A DNA stretch of 26,768 nt, from IMG/VR virus record IMGVR_UViG_3300048839_001047, positions 1 through 26,768 of that record; one strand, written 5' to 3'. Numbering within the stretch: position 1 is the stretch's first letter; each line of letters begins with the position of its first letter. Shown in pieces: positions 1-5,862 of the stretch. The notes beneath the pieces were generated by a model. That model saw nothing but the letters and a program-made list of their open reading frames with translations. It was not told the DNA's origin and ran no database searches. Made by a program: the position numbers and the translations under genes. The DNA is from a virus.

Positions 1-371
1 TCGACGGCGTGATCACCTTCATCGACGACGCCGGCGGCGCGCCCAAACGGATCATCGTGCAGGTCAAAAGCGGCCACGTCAAAAGCGGCGACATCCGCGA
101 CCTGGCCGGCACCATCGAGCGCGAGAAGGCCGCTATGGGGATATACATCACGCTTGAAGAGCCAACGAAGCCAATGATTACTGAAGCGGCTTCGGCCGGG
201 TACTATCACTCGCCGGGCTGGAATCAAGACTATCCGCGAATTCAGATTCTAACGATCCGGGAGCTGCTCAACGGCGCGGCTGTAAAGATGCCGCCCGCAG
301 GAATGACCTTCAAGCAAGCGGAGCGAGTGAAGGAATCGGGGGCAGTCCAGAAAGGTTTGTTCGATGGCTGA
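1..371 (+). CDS. C-terminal part of a DNA methyltransferase/restriction protein with Mrr-like nuclease tail (5' partial)
   Basis: The frame is open to the left edge, so only the last ~122 residues are present. The segment I-I-V-Q-V-K-S-G-H followed by DIRDLAGTIEREKAAMGIYI and the YYHSPGW region is typical of the Mrr-like (PD-(D/E)XK, QxK variant) domain at the C-terminus of large site-specific DNA methyltransferases. An Asp about 15 residues before QVK fits the catalytic pair. The domain is known to bind or cleave DNA; in full-length proteins it sits after an N6-adenine methyltransferase core, which would lie upstream of this window. The stop overlaps the next gene by 8 bases, so the two are probably co-transcribed. 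The fold assignment is from recalled family pattern; the methyltransferase half is inferred. Confidence 0.7.
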   Translation, partial: DGVITFIDDAGGAPKRIIVQVKSGHVKSGDIRDLAGTIEREKAAMGIYITLEEPTKPMITEAASAGYYHSPGWNQDYPRIQILTIRELLNGAAVKMPPAGMTFKQAERVKESGAVQKGLFDG

Positions 372-1140
372 TAAAGAGCTGCAAACACTGGATCAAAAAA
401 CAGTCGATTTCTACGGCGACGAATTGGCGGCGGCCCGCCTTGATGACGGCCGTATCTACGCCAGTCTGCGGCATATGTGCCAGGCGCTAGATATTGACAC
501 AACAGGCCAGCGGCAGCGGATCAACCGGCACAAGGTTCTCAATTCGGGGCTAGGGGTTTGCAAATTACAAACCCCTGGGGGATTGCAAGATTCTTACGTG
601 CTGCGCGTCGATCTGGTTCCGCTATGGTTGACTGGCATCCGTACAAGCGCAGTCAATGAGACAGTCCGACCGAAACTGGAAAAGTTTCAGGAAGAGGCGG
701 CTGCCGTTTTATGGGAGGCGTTCCAAGAAGGGCGACTAACTGCCGATACATCATTTGATGATCTGCTGGCCAGCGACAGCCCGACAGCCCAAGCCTACAG
801 AATGGCTCAAGCGGTGATGACACTGGCACGGCAGCAGCTCCTAATTGAAAGCCGCGTCGTCAACGTGGAAGGTCGCTTGGAGTTGATCGAAGCGCAGCTG
901 GGCGCCTCAGATCGGTTTGTTACCGAGGACCAGGCCAGCCAGATCAGCCAAGCCGTGAAAGCGGTGGCAATGGTTCTGAGCAAGGCCAGCGGCACGAATC
1001 AATACGGATCAGTGTATGGCGAGCTGTATCGGAAGTTTGGCATCACCTCATACAAGCAGCTCCCGGCCGCAAGGTTCGAGGAAGCAATGGCATTTCTTAC
1101 AGAGTGGCATCAAGGGCTGGTTGGTGAAGAACAGTTTTGA
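364..1140 (+). CDS. Phage antirepressor (P22_AR_N plus ORF6C-like C-terminal domain)
   Basis: This 258-residue protein begins with a P22 antirepressor N-terminal domain: VDFYGDELAAARLDDGRIYA, then the QRQRINRH motif, a TPGG hairpin (about residue 70) and RVDLVPLWLTGIRT. The C-terminal third (residues ~175-250), with YGSVYGELYRKFGITSYKQL and EAMAFLTEW, matches the ORF6C pattern found in phage antirepressors. Such proteins bind and inactivate phage repressors or act as DNA-binding lysis/lysogeny switches. It overlaps the upstream methyltransferase tail by 8 bases. A 9-bp inverted repeat with a 7-base loop (552-576) lies in the region encoding the TPGG hairpin. The family call is firm; the target repressor is not visible here. 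Confidence 0.85.
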   Translation: MADKELQTLDQKTVDFYGDELAAARLDDGRIYASLRHMCQALDIDTTGQRQRINRHKVLNSGLGVCKLQTPGGLQDSYVLRVDLVPLWLTGIRTSAVNETVRPKLEKFQEEAAAVLWEAFQEGRLTADTSFDDLLASDSPTAQAYRMAQAVMTLARQQLLIESRVVNVEGRLELIEAQLGASDRFVTEDQASQISQAVKAVAMVLSKASGTNQYGSVYGELYRKFGITSYKQLPAARFEEAMAFLTEWHQGLVGEEQF

Positions 1141-1321
1141 AAGGGCTTGCGATCCAAGCAAAGTGGCCGTACAACGTAATGCTGTACGCCACAACAGGCG
1201 GCAGCAGGTTCTATAAGGCGCGGGCTGTTTTGGAGCAGCTTGCGTCACGTTGCAGGTGTCATAATTTCAGGCGACGGCCGGTTGCACAGTACGGCCGTCA
1301 CATAAGGAGGAAACAAGTTAA

Positions 1322-2164
1322 GTGAAGAGACGTAATTTGATCATTGGTGCTGTTGGGTTGCTTGTCCTGTGCTTTGTTGTGAGCGCCATTATAGGCGCAG
1401 TGCGAATGAGCACGCCGGAGGGCCAGGCGGCGGCCACGGCCGAAACAGTGGCAAAGGCCGCAGAGGAAGTGGAGCGCACAGCAACAGCAGCCGCAAAAGC
1501 CACCGAGAAGGCACGGCCAACCGACACGCCAGCGCCAACGAATACACCCGCCCCAACCGATACGCCCGCCCCTACGAACACCCCTGCCCCAACAGACACG
1601 CCGCAGCCCACGCTGACGCCAACGCCGCTGCCTGAGCCGATCATGTACAGCGGTTCAGGCGACGACATCATTGACGTTGAAAAGCCGCCCGGCCTCACCA
1701 TCGCCCACATCACCGGCAACGCTGCCTCACGCCACTTTGCTGTCACATCGCTCGACAGTGAGGGCAACACGCTTGAGCTGCTGGCCAACACTACCGAACC
1801 ATACGACGGGACGCGGCCGCTGGATTTCCTCGCAGGCCAGAACACAACACGCTTTGAAGTTGCCGCAACCGGAGACTGGACAATTGAGATTCTGCCCTTG
1901 CCAATGGCTGATGTGATTGATGTGCCCGGCTCGTTTGCGGGGAATGGGGATCGCGTGCTTATCCTCGGCGCTGGCGTGCCGGATACTGCGCACATCGTTG
2001 GCAACGCGGCTGGGAGACACTTTGCGGTGCTCGGATATGGTCCATCTTTTCCAGACTTACTAGTCAACACGACAGAGCCATACGACGGCCGTGTTATTGT
2101 CCGTGGCGACACGCTTGTGCTTGAAGTCGTCGCCGCCGATGAATGGACGATTGATTTTGAGTAA
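1322..2164 (+). CDS. Membrane-anchored exported protein with Thr/Pro/Ala linker and two repeated beta-type domains
   Basis: The start is GTG at 1322, supported by a strong AAGGAGG at 1304-1310. Residues ~5-26 form one hydrophobic segment (LIIGAVGLLVLCFVVSAII), preceded by positive residues, so the rest should face outside. Residues ~35-62 are an Ala-rich helix; residues ~64-103 are a low-complexity T-P-A-P-T-(D/N) linker like those common in exported Chloroflexota proteins. After it come two diverged copies of one ~75-residue domain. Each contains a H-I-x-G-N-A-A-x-R-H-F-A-V core, an NTTEPYDG motif and an end in W-T-I-(E/D). No enzyme motif was seen; surface binding or a lysogenic-conversion cargo gene is possible. 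A terminator follows directly. Confidence 0.8.
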   Translation: MKRRNLIIGAVGLLVLCFVVSAIIGAVRMSTPEGQAAATAETVAKAAEEVERTATAAAKATEKARPTDTPAPTNTPAPTDTPAPTNTPAPTDTPQPTLTPTPLPEPIMYSGSGDDIIDVEKPPGLTIAHITGNAASRHFAVTSLDSEGNTLELLANTTEPYDGTRPLDFLAGQNTTRFEVAATGDWTIEILPLPMADVIDVPGSFAGNGDRVLILGAGVPDTAHIVGNAAGRHFAVLGYGPSFPDLLVNTTEPYDGRVIVRGDTLVLEVVAADEWTIDFE

Positions 2165-2234
2165 GTGCGGTCTGGGCGCGATCACCGAAAGTATGTAGCA
2201 GTTTCACCGTCTCGATTTCCAACAGGAAACAAAA

Positions 2235-2265
2235 AAGCCGCTTCGTTTGAAGCGGCTTCTTTGCT
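2235..2265 (+). terminator. Rho-independent terminator after the exported-protein gene
   Basis: A perfect 10-bp stem (AAGCCGCTTC at 2235-2244 with GAAGCGGCTT at 2249-2258) has a GTTT loop, an A-run upstream and a T-rich tail (CTTTG). It sits 70 bases after the stop of the exported-protein gene. The A-run also lets it work from the minus strand, where the zinc-ribbon gene ends at 2360. Confidence 0.85.
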
Positions 2266-2359
2266 TTGGAGGGTGGAGACTCAAATGCAAGACCAATCTT
2301 AGCAGTCGTTTGTACCTATTCAACCATCTCGCGGCAGCACGGCCGTATCCTCCACCGGC

Positions 2360-2602
2360 CTAAAAAATAGGTTCGCGGCAGTACTGGCAACGGCCGTCAC
2401 GCGGCAGCTCTACGCGCCAGTTGCCGCAATCGGGACAGACGCACCACCGCGCCGCCGAGCCGACGCGCTGCTGAGTCGCGGCGCAGACGGCCAGCCAGAA
2501 GACGGCCGTGGGCGGGGCGTCTCCGTTTCCGGCCGCTCTCCCCTTCCCTGCACCGGTTCCTGCGCGTACGGCCGTGCCGGTGGTGTGCTCGATTTGGATC
2601 AT
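2360..2602 (-). CDS. Small zinc-ribbon protein
   Basis: This 80-residue minus-strand frame ends in a clear four-cysteine ribbon, C-P-D-C-G then C-Q-Y-C, with 12 residues between the pairs (residues ~56-76). The N-terminal half is Ala/Gly-rich and featureless. A purine-rich GAGGGGGAAGG stretch lies directly before the ATG and can serve as a ribosome binding site. Four ACGGCCGT octamers fall inside it. Short zinc ribbons of this type are usual in phages as accessory nucleic-acid-binding proteins. The cysteine pattern is the only positive evidence that this frame is real; codon-level support is modest. Confidence 0.5.
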   Translation of the reverse strand: MIQIEHTTGTAVRAGTGAGKGRAAGNGDAPPTAVFWLAVCAATQQRVGSAARWCVCPDCGNWRVELPRDGRCQYCREPIF

Positions 2603-2673
2603 CCTTCCCCCTCACCCTCTGGTTGTTCTGTTTTTACTTTCGCCCCCTGAGTCATCGATTAACTTGGAGAAAG

Positions 2674-2706
2674 AAAAAGGCCGGTACGTCTTGCCCGGCT
2701 TTTTTC
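2674..2706 (-). terminator. Hairpin terminator downstream of the HNH cassette (possibly bidirectional)
   Basis: AAAAAGGCCGG (2674-2684) faces CCGGCTTTTTT (2695-2705) across a 10-base loop, so both strands have a GC stem followed by a T-run. The sixth pair is G-U read on the plus strand but A-C on the minus strand. The only nearby upstream transcription is the minus-strand HNH/187-aa unit ending at 2968, so the minus strand is the likely user. It also insulates the zinc-ribbon gene. Confidence 0.7.
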
Positions 2707-2753
2707 TTTCCCATATCTCACCTTGCCTTACTCCGCCTTGTAATATATCCCTG

Positions 2754-2823
2754 CCGCGCCGAGCCGAGCCGCGCCCGACCTGACCTAACCTTACCGCGCC
2801 GAGCCGTACCGTACCGGACCATG
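2754..2823. repeat. Period-5 (CCNNN) array A
   Basis: Fourteen consecutive pentamers start with CC in strict 5-base phase, for example CCGCG, CCGAG, CCTGA, CCTAA, CCTTA, CCGTA, ending with CCATG. The three other positions vary, so it is not a simple microsatellite. It does not code in this phase and lies 3' of the minus-strand HNH/187-aa genes. A shorter out-of-phase run (CCTTG CCTTA CTCCG CCTTG) precedes it at 2721-2740. Confidence 0.8.
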
Positions 2824-2827
2824 AGTT

Positions 2828-2854
2828 TAATGGTAGCCGAAATGGCTACCATTA
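2828..2854. other. 11-bp hairpin between the two period-5 arrays
   Basis: AATGGTAGCC (2829-2838) pairs perfectly with GGCTACCATT (2844-2853) around GAAAT, and one more T-A pair closes at 2828/2854. Neither side has a T-run, so it is a weak terminator candidate at best; it could be an RNA processing or protein-binding site. Confidence 0.6.
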
Positions 2855-2856
2855 CA

Positions 2857-2926
2857 CCAAGCCACGCCACACTGCACCGCACCTTGCCTTGCCTATCCCA
2901 GTCTAGCCGCGTCGCGCCGCTCCATG
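2857..2926. repeat. Period-5 (CCNNN) array B
   Basis: A second run of fourteen pentamers, the same count as array A and also ending in CCATG. Eleven of them begin with CC (CCAAG, CCACG, CCACA, CCGCA, CCTTG twice, CCTAT, CCCAG, CCGCG, CCGCT, CCATG); the exceptions are CTGCA, TCTAG and TCGCG. It ends 42 bases from the stop of the 187-residue protein gene. Confidence 0.75.
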
Positions 2927-2967
2927 AATTTAAATGGGGCAGCAAAATTGACTACCCGATTCACAAA

Positions 2968-3531
2968 CTACGCCACCACCTCGAACCGCCCAAACTGCGG
3001 ACGCCAGTCACCCAGGCCAATAATACTGCCTGCGATCTCGAACCATTCGTCCAGTTGGCGCTCGTTCACAAGCTCATCATCATACGTTACCTTGACTTTT
3101 GCCTGCCATTCCTCGAAAATGGGGTGTGTTCGTGCTACTCTAGCGCGTCCAACCACTACAATGGCCCGGTGACGAAACGATTCCTCTTCCCAAAGTGCAT
3201 CGGCGTCTGTCGGGCCATTGTATTCCAGTACAGCATTATTGAGGATGAACACCCCCGCTTCCGCTTGCTTCCCCTCCTTGCGCTTCCGAGCCGCACGGAT
3301 CAACATGCCGCGCACGTTTTGCGGCGGAATCACCGGGCCTGACTTGCCCATGTACAGGCCGCCCAAGAACTCAAGCCGTGCCATTTCTTCGTAATCCGCA
3401 TCAGTCTTGGCTCGCTTCCCGGAGGTAGCTTTCATAGCTTTTGCGAACACGTTGGCCGGATCGGCCATTTGGCCGTTGTGCATCAACATCGGGCACACTG
3501 ATTTCAATGTGTACTCTTTTTCTTTCAACAT
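2968..3531 (-). CDS. Conserved phage-type hypothetical protein, 187 aa, partner of the HNH gene
   Basis: ATG at 3531 has a good AAGGAGAG ribosome binding site 7 bases upstream, which fixes the start even though it lies inside the HNH frame. The pattern is TLKSVCPMLMHN near the N-terminus, a GKRAKTDADYEE region, PPQNVRGMLIRAARK, and a C-terminal (R)THPIFEEWQAKVKV then IGLGDWRPQFGRFEV. From memory this resembles a family of unnamed proteins recurrent in phage and metagenomic contigs; the alternating beta-strands and the glycine/arginine-rich C-terminus are loosely reminiscent of RAMP-like folds, but I cannot show that. No catalytic motif was identified. It is translated from the same leader transcript as the HNH gene and ends near array B. 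Confidence 0.8.
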   Translation of the reverse strand: MLKEKEYTLKSVCPMLMHNGQMADPANVFAKAMKATSGKRAKTDADYEEMARLEFLGGLYMGKSGPVIPPQNVRGMLIRAARKRKEGKQAEAGVFILNNAVLEYNGPTDADALWEEESFRHRAIVVVGRARVARTHPIFEEWQAKVKVTYDDELVNERQLDEWFEIAGSIIGLGDWRPQFGRFEVVA

Positions 3532-3808
3532 GATTTAACTCTCCTTCAGGCTCGATTGCCTTTACCTTGTATTGACGCTGGCTGTAACGTCGCCCGCGAA
3601 TTACGTTCGTGATTGCCTTGTGGCACTCCGCGCAAAGGGTGATCAAGTCTTCCATAGGCTCATCTCCGAAATGTTCATAACTGACATGATGGCATTCTAG
3701 CTGCTCTGTGCCGCCACATGTGCGACAGCGGCTTTTGTCCATCATCCTGCGCTCTTCTCGTTTCCGATACCACTCGGCGCTGCTAATGTACTTGCTGTAA
3801 CCTTTCAT
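3401..3808 (-). CDS. HNH endonuclease
   Basis: Residues ~5-65 form a compact HNH domain: EWYRKREERRMMDKSRC, C-x2-C-G (CRTCGG), LECHHVSYEHFGDEP, LITLCAECHKAI. The two Cys pairs make a zinc knuckle, the HH pair supplies the catalytic histidine and the last His completes the motif. The family nicks or cuts DNA and includes phage packaging nucleases and homing enzymes; this copy lies far from the terminase genes, so homing or defence is as likely as packaging. No good ribosome binding site is adjacent to the ATG; GAGGTGA lies 16 bases away, with a two-codon frame (ATG GAT TGA) in between. The C-terminal ~43 codons overlap the next gene by 131 bases, which is unusually long. Confidence 0.85.
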   Translation of the reverse strand: MKGYSKYISSAEWYRKREERRMMDKSRCRTCGGTEQLECHHVSYEHFGDEPMEDLITLCAECHKAITNVIRGRRYSQRQYKVKAIEPEGELNHVERKRVHIEISVPDVDAQRPNGRSGQRVRKSYESYLREASQD

Positions 3809-3842
3809 CGTTTCAATCCATTGTCACCTCAATTTTTACTAT

Positions 3843-3907
3843 CCTTGCCCAGGCAAGCCACGCCGGGCCTTGCCCAGCATCGCCCCGTCAGGCCTCACCC
3901 CGCCTTG
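3843..3907. repeat. Period-5 (CCNNN) array C
   Basis: Thirteen pentamers in phase (CCTTG, CCCAG, GCAAG, CCACG, CCGGG, CCTTG, CCCAG, CATCG, CCCCG, TCAGG, CCTCA, CCCCG, CCTTG), ten beginning CC. It lies in the leader between the structured RNA and the HNH start, so it is transcribed on the minus strand as a G-rich NNNGG series. With arrays A and B it brackets the two-gene cassette. Confidence 0.65.
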
Positions 3908-3912
3908 AACGT

Positions 3913-4053
3913 AAAACAGCCACCCTTTACTTCGTAAGTTGTTGAGGCCTACGGCGGTGGTCCCGCTCAAGCAAAGGGTGGCTGTTTTGCCACGAAGTAT
4001 TAAGTTTTCATTCAGCGGGTACAAAAACACCACCGCATTCCGTAAGCCTCAAC
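3913..4053 (-). ncRNA. Structured leader or small RNA with long hairpin and potential 16-bp pseudoknot
   Basis: Read on the minus strand from 4053, GTTGAGGCTTACGG (4053-4040) pairs with CCGTAGGCCTCAAC (3954-3941), with one U-G wobble that would be an A-C mismatch on the plus strand. The helix continues past one-sided bulges with CGGTGGT/ACCACCG (4035-4029 with 3961-3955) and CCCGCT/AGCGGG (4019-4014 with 3967-3962). The apical loop holds AAAACAGCCACCCTTT (3988-3973), which is perfectly complementary to AAAGGGTGGCTGTTTT (3928-3913) just 3' of the main helix, giving an H-type pseudoknot. The loop can alternatively fold a GTGGC/GCCAC hairpin (3993-3978). The 3' arm ends in UUUU, so it might also act as a terminator. 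The predicted +1 coincides with the first base of the helix. No known RNA family was recognised. Confidence 0.6.
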
Positions 4054-4060
4054 AAAAATA

Positions 4061-4088
4061 ATTATAGCACGGCCGTTCCAGTAGTCAA
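4061..4088 (-). promoter_or_regulatory. Near-consensus sigma70-type promoter of the structured RNA / HNH unit
   Basis: On the minus strand TTGACT (4088-4083), a 16-base spacer and a perfect TATAAT (4066-4061) are followed 7 bases later by G at 4053, the first base of the long helix. The spacer contains an ACGGCCGT octamer. This is one of the best promoter matches in the window. Confidence 0.8.
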
Positions 4089-4155
4089 CAACCAAACCGC
4101 ATGATATTAATGATCGCATCTCCACAGTTAATCAATCAACTTAACTCTGGAAAGC

Positions 4156-4187
4156 AAAAGGCCCAACCGGTGATGGTTGGGCCTTTT
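4156..4187. terminator. Strong bidirectional terminator
   Basis: A perfect 13-bp stem (AAAAGGCCCAACC at 4156-4168 with GGTTGGGCCTTTT at 4175-4187) has a 6-base loop and a T-run on both strands. It separates the minus-strand HNH promoter from the repeat-rich stretch and the plus-strand promoter at 4412. Confidence 0.85.
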
Positions 4188-4195
4188 GTATTTCA

Positions 4196-4390
4196 GGCGC
4201 TACGGCCGTCTCCGCCCGCGCTTTTGCCCGCTTTTGTAGCGCTTGCGGTAGCGCTTCAAGGGCGCTTCTGCTCTCTGTAGCGGCCGCTACAGGCCGCTTC
4301 ACATGCGCTTCAGGCGCAGCGGTCCGTAGCGGGCCGGAAGCGCCTGCTGTAGCGGGCATTTTCAGGCGCTCCCCCTGCCCTTGCCGGTCC
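4196..4390. repeat. Non-coding stretch of short repeats and palindromes around GTAGCG/GCGCTTCA
   Basis: No convincing gene lies between the terminator and the promoter at 4412. The stretch is built of recurring fragments: GTAGCGCTT (twice), GTAGCGG (three times), TTCAGGCGC (several, one at 4191-4200), GCGCTTC. It contains a perfect 18-bp palindrome CTGTAGCGGCCGCTACAG (4275-4292) and an ACGGCCGT octamer at 4202. A TTG-initiated minus-strand frame spans it but runs through the terminator hairpin and is Ala/Pro-rich, so I read it as non-coding. It may be a protein-binding or structured-RNA region. Confidence 0.5.
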
Positions 4391-4411
4391 CTGAAGTATT
4401 CCAATTAGTTA

Positions 4412-4439
4412 TTGACATATCATGTATACATGATATACT
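4412..4439 (+). promoter_or_regulatory. Promoter with embedded 20-bp palindromic operator
   Basis: TTGACA (4412-4417), a 16-base spacer and TATACT (4434-4439) form a strong promoter. The spacer is occupied by the perfect palindrome ATATCATGTATACATGATAT (4417-4436), which overlaps both boxes. A dimeric regulator bound there would block polymerase, so this is a probable repressed phage or plasmid promoter. It drives the gene at 4487. Confidence 0.85.
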
Positions 4440-4486
4440 TAGAGTAGTTGAGAGCAAGAGTAGTTAACAGTTTAGGAGTACGAGCA

Positions 4487-4765
4487 ATGACAACTTACAC
4501 GAACGAAACCTACGCCAAACATTACCCGCAACTGGTCGCCCAGGCCGTCGCCGCCGGTTATGTCGCTGAAGACGATCCGACCGATGTCGATGTCGTCGAA
4601 TACATCAAAAGCGAGCATGTGGACGCTTTCAAGGCCTACGCCGATTGCGGCCTGAGTGACGCCGAAGCGGTCGAACTCTTATCCGAGTACGATTGCGATT
4701 ACGATGAAGCCCTGCGCGGCGGGGAAGTGCAGCCACATGACCCTTACGCTCATGTGAGCTTCTAA
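4487..4765 (+). CDS. Small acidic protein of unknown function
   Basis: ATG at 4487 follows TTTAGGAGTACGAGCA, which contains an AGGAG site; the frame extends upstream but this start is far better supported. The 92-residue product is strongly acidic (many Asp/Glu), without signal peptide or membrane segment. Its C-terminal half, GLSDAEAVELLSEYDCDYDEALRGGE, looks like a small helical bundle. Its promoter carries a palindromic operator, so it is probably a tightly controlled early or immunity-region gene. I do not recognise the family. Confidence 0.8.
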   Translation: MTTYTNETYAKHYPQLVAQAVAAGYVAEDDPTDVDVVEYIKSEHVDAFKAYADCGLSDAEAVELLSEYDCDYDEALRGGEVQPHDPYAHVSF

Positions 4766-4773
4766 AGATTAGT

Positions 4774-4797
4774 GGGCGCGGGCTGGAACCCGCGCCC
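4774..4797 (+). other. Intercistronic GC-rich hairpin
   Basis: GGGCGCGGG (4774-4782) and CCCGCGCCC (4789-4797) form a perfect 9-bp stem with loop CTGGAA just after the stop at 4765. There is no T-run, so it probably stabilises the upstream message or partially attenuates rather than terminates. Confidence 0.7.
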
Positions 4798-4819
4798 GCA
4801 CTCGCCACAGGACAACGCA

Positions 4820-5245
4820 ATGATAAAAGCAACCAACGTCACATTTACAACGAATTCCCCGCGAGCCTCCCTTGCCATCGACTGTACCGGCCTGAGCCTT
4901 GTCACGTACAATGGCAAGCCGATGATGCTGGCCTATGGCGACGGGGCGCGCACGAGGGAGGCGATTTGTCAGCTCTACGAAGAGGTAAACGGCACCCCTC
5001 CCCTCGCGCCGGAAGATCCGTACTTTCGCGGATTCCAGGCCATTGGCGGATACCAGCCGCATGTGGGCGACAAGTGGCAATTAGCAGACGAGCGCGCGCG
5101 GCAGATGATGATCATGGACCCCGATCCGGAGATTGACGGGGTGCGTGCGCAGTGGGTGCGCTTCATTGGCTATCATGGCGCGCCCGCTTTCTTCCCTGAA
5201 GTTTTGCCGGCCGCTGCCCTTGACGGCGCGCGGCCGTGGGAGTAG
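4820..5245 (+). CDS. Hypothetical protein, 141 aa
   Basis: The start chosen is ATG at 4820, preceded by ACAGGACAACGCA; a GTG at 4772 in the same frame would run through the hairpin and is less likely. The product begins MIKATNVTFTTNSP and looks like a soluble alpha/beta protein with no transmembrane segment. It has a RARQMMIMDPDPE region in the middle and a hydrophobic Pro/Ala-rich tail. It is the second gene of the operator-controlled cluster. No family was recognised. Confidence 0.75.
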   Translation: MIKATNVTFTTNSPRASLAIDCTGLSLVTYNGKPMMLAYGDGARTREAICQLYEEVNGTPPLAPEDPYFRGFQAIGGYQPHVGDKWQLADERARQMMIMDPDPEIDGVRAQWVRFIGYHGAPAFFPEVLPAAALDGARPWE

Positions 5246-5252
5246 GAACGAA

Positions 5253-5549
5253 ATGAAAAAGACCATGACCATTTTCTGCACACCGGAAGCCTTCATCGCT
5301 CGCGTCACCGAGAGCGGTCAAGGCTGCACGACAGTCACGCGCGAGTACCGCATTCATGGCCTGAGCATCCGGCGGTTCTACGCCCTGAGCGGCGGCAAGC
5401 ACACGGCCGTGTCTCTCAGCGACCACAGTTACGAGGTCTATCTGCGGCGGCTCCGGCTCAACGAGAAAGAGGGGGTTAAGATGGATAAGCCTCGGTATGA
5501 GCTGCTGCTGGCATCGAGGGCGATGAACGACGAGGCGAAAGGAAGCTAA
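5253..5549 (+). CDS. Hypothetical protein, 98 aa
   Basis: ATG at 5253 follows GTAGGAACGAA, 8 bases after the previous stop; the open frame extends further upstream over the previous gene but without a ribosome site. The product is basic overall and mixed alpha/beta (MKKTMTIFCTPEAFIARV, then YRIHGLSIRRFYALSGGKH). An ACGGCCGT octamer at 5403 encodes Thr-Ala-Val. The tight spacing places it in one operon with its neighbours. The function is unknown. Confidence 0.75.
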   Translation: MKKTMTIFCTPEAFIARVTESGQGCTTVTREYRIHGLSIRRFYALSGGKHTAVSLSDHSYEVYLRRLRLNEKEGVKMDKPRYELLLASRAMNDEAKGS

Positions 5550-5550
5550 G

Positions 5551-5862
5551 ATGAACGAAGAAGAGTACAAGCAGCACCTTGACGAGATAGCCGAAAAAGC
5601 GCACAAGGACATGACAAAAGTTCAGACCGCGTTCGGCACGCTTTACGTTGTTAGCCTGAGAAATTATCATGACGAGCCGATTGTTGCTTCATTCATTTGC
5701 GCCGAAACAGGCTACGATGATGAGGCGATGAAGCTGCGCGCGCCGATCTCTCTTCTGGAAAAGCGCAACGGCGTTGACCGGTATCCGACAATCACCTCGG
5801 TAGCAGTCTACGGCGAGAGCGTGCAGAAAATCGTGCGGCGCATTGTGGAGGAAGTGTACTAG
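5551..5862 (+). CDS. Hypothetical protein, 103 aa
   Basis: ATG at 5551 starts one base after the preceding stop, with AAAGGAAG 7-8 bases upstream, so translation is probably coupled. The N-terminal ~25 residues (MNEEEYKQHLDEIAEKAHKD) are a charged helix; the remainder alternates beta-strands and ends in a helix (QKIVRRIVEEVY). No motif was recognised. It is the last gene before the partition locus; an inverted repeat (GCCGCTG/CAGCGGC, 5886-5892 and 5909-5915) follows its stop. Confidence 0.75.
   Translation: MNEEEYKQHLDEIAEKAHKDMTKVQTAFGTLYVVSLRNYHDEPIVASFICAETGYDDEAMKLRAPISLLEKRNGVDRYPTITSVAVYGESVQKIVRRIVEEVY

Noticed and set aside
1137-1325. Short plus-strand frame after the antirepressor
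   Set aside because: It has a TTG start, no ribosome site, and overlaps the well-supported leader of the exported-protein gene.
1318-2112. Long minus-strand frame opposite the exported-protein gene
   Set aside because: It is a shadow produced by the repetitive linker; the plus-strand gene has a strong ribosome site, anchor and duplicated domain.
3839-4033. Minus-strand frame of 64 codons upstream of the HNH gene
   Set aside because: It coincides with the structured RNA helices and the period-5 array, has no ribosome site and no recognisable protein pattern.
3808-4053. HEARO/OMEGA-type guide RNA with IscB/IsrB nuclease
   Set aside because: The HNH protein is only 135 residues and has no RuvC domain, so the known RNA-guided families do not fit.
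4141-4404. Minus-strand frame of 87 codons
   Set aside because: It starts with TTG, is Ala/Pro-rich, and runs through a perfect bidirectional terminator hairpin and a palindrome-rich repeat region.
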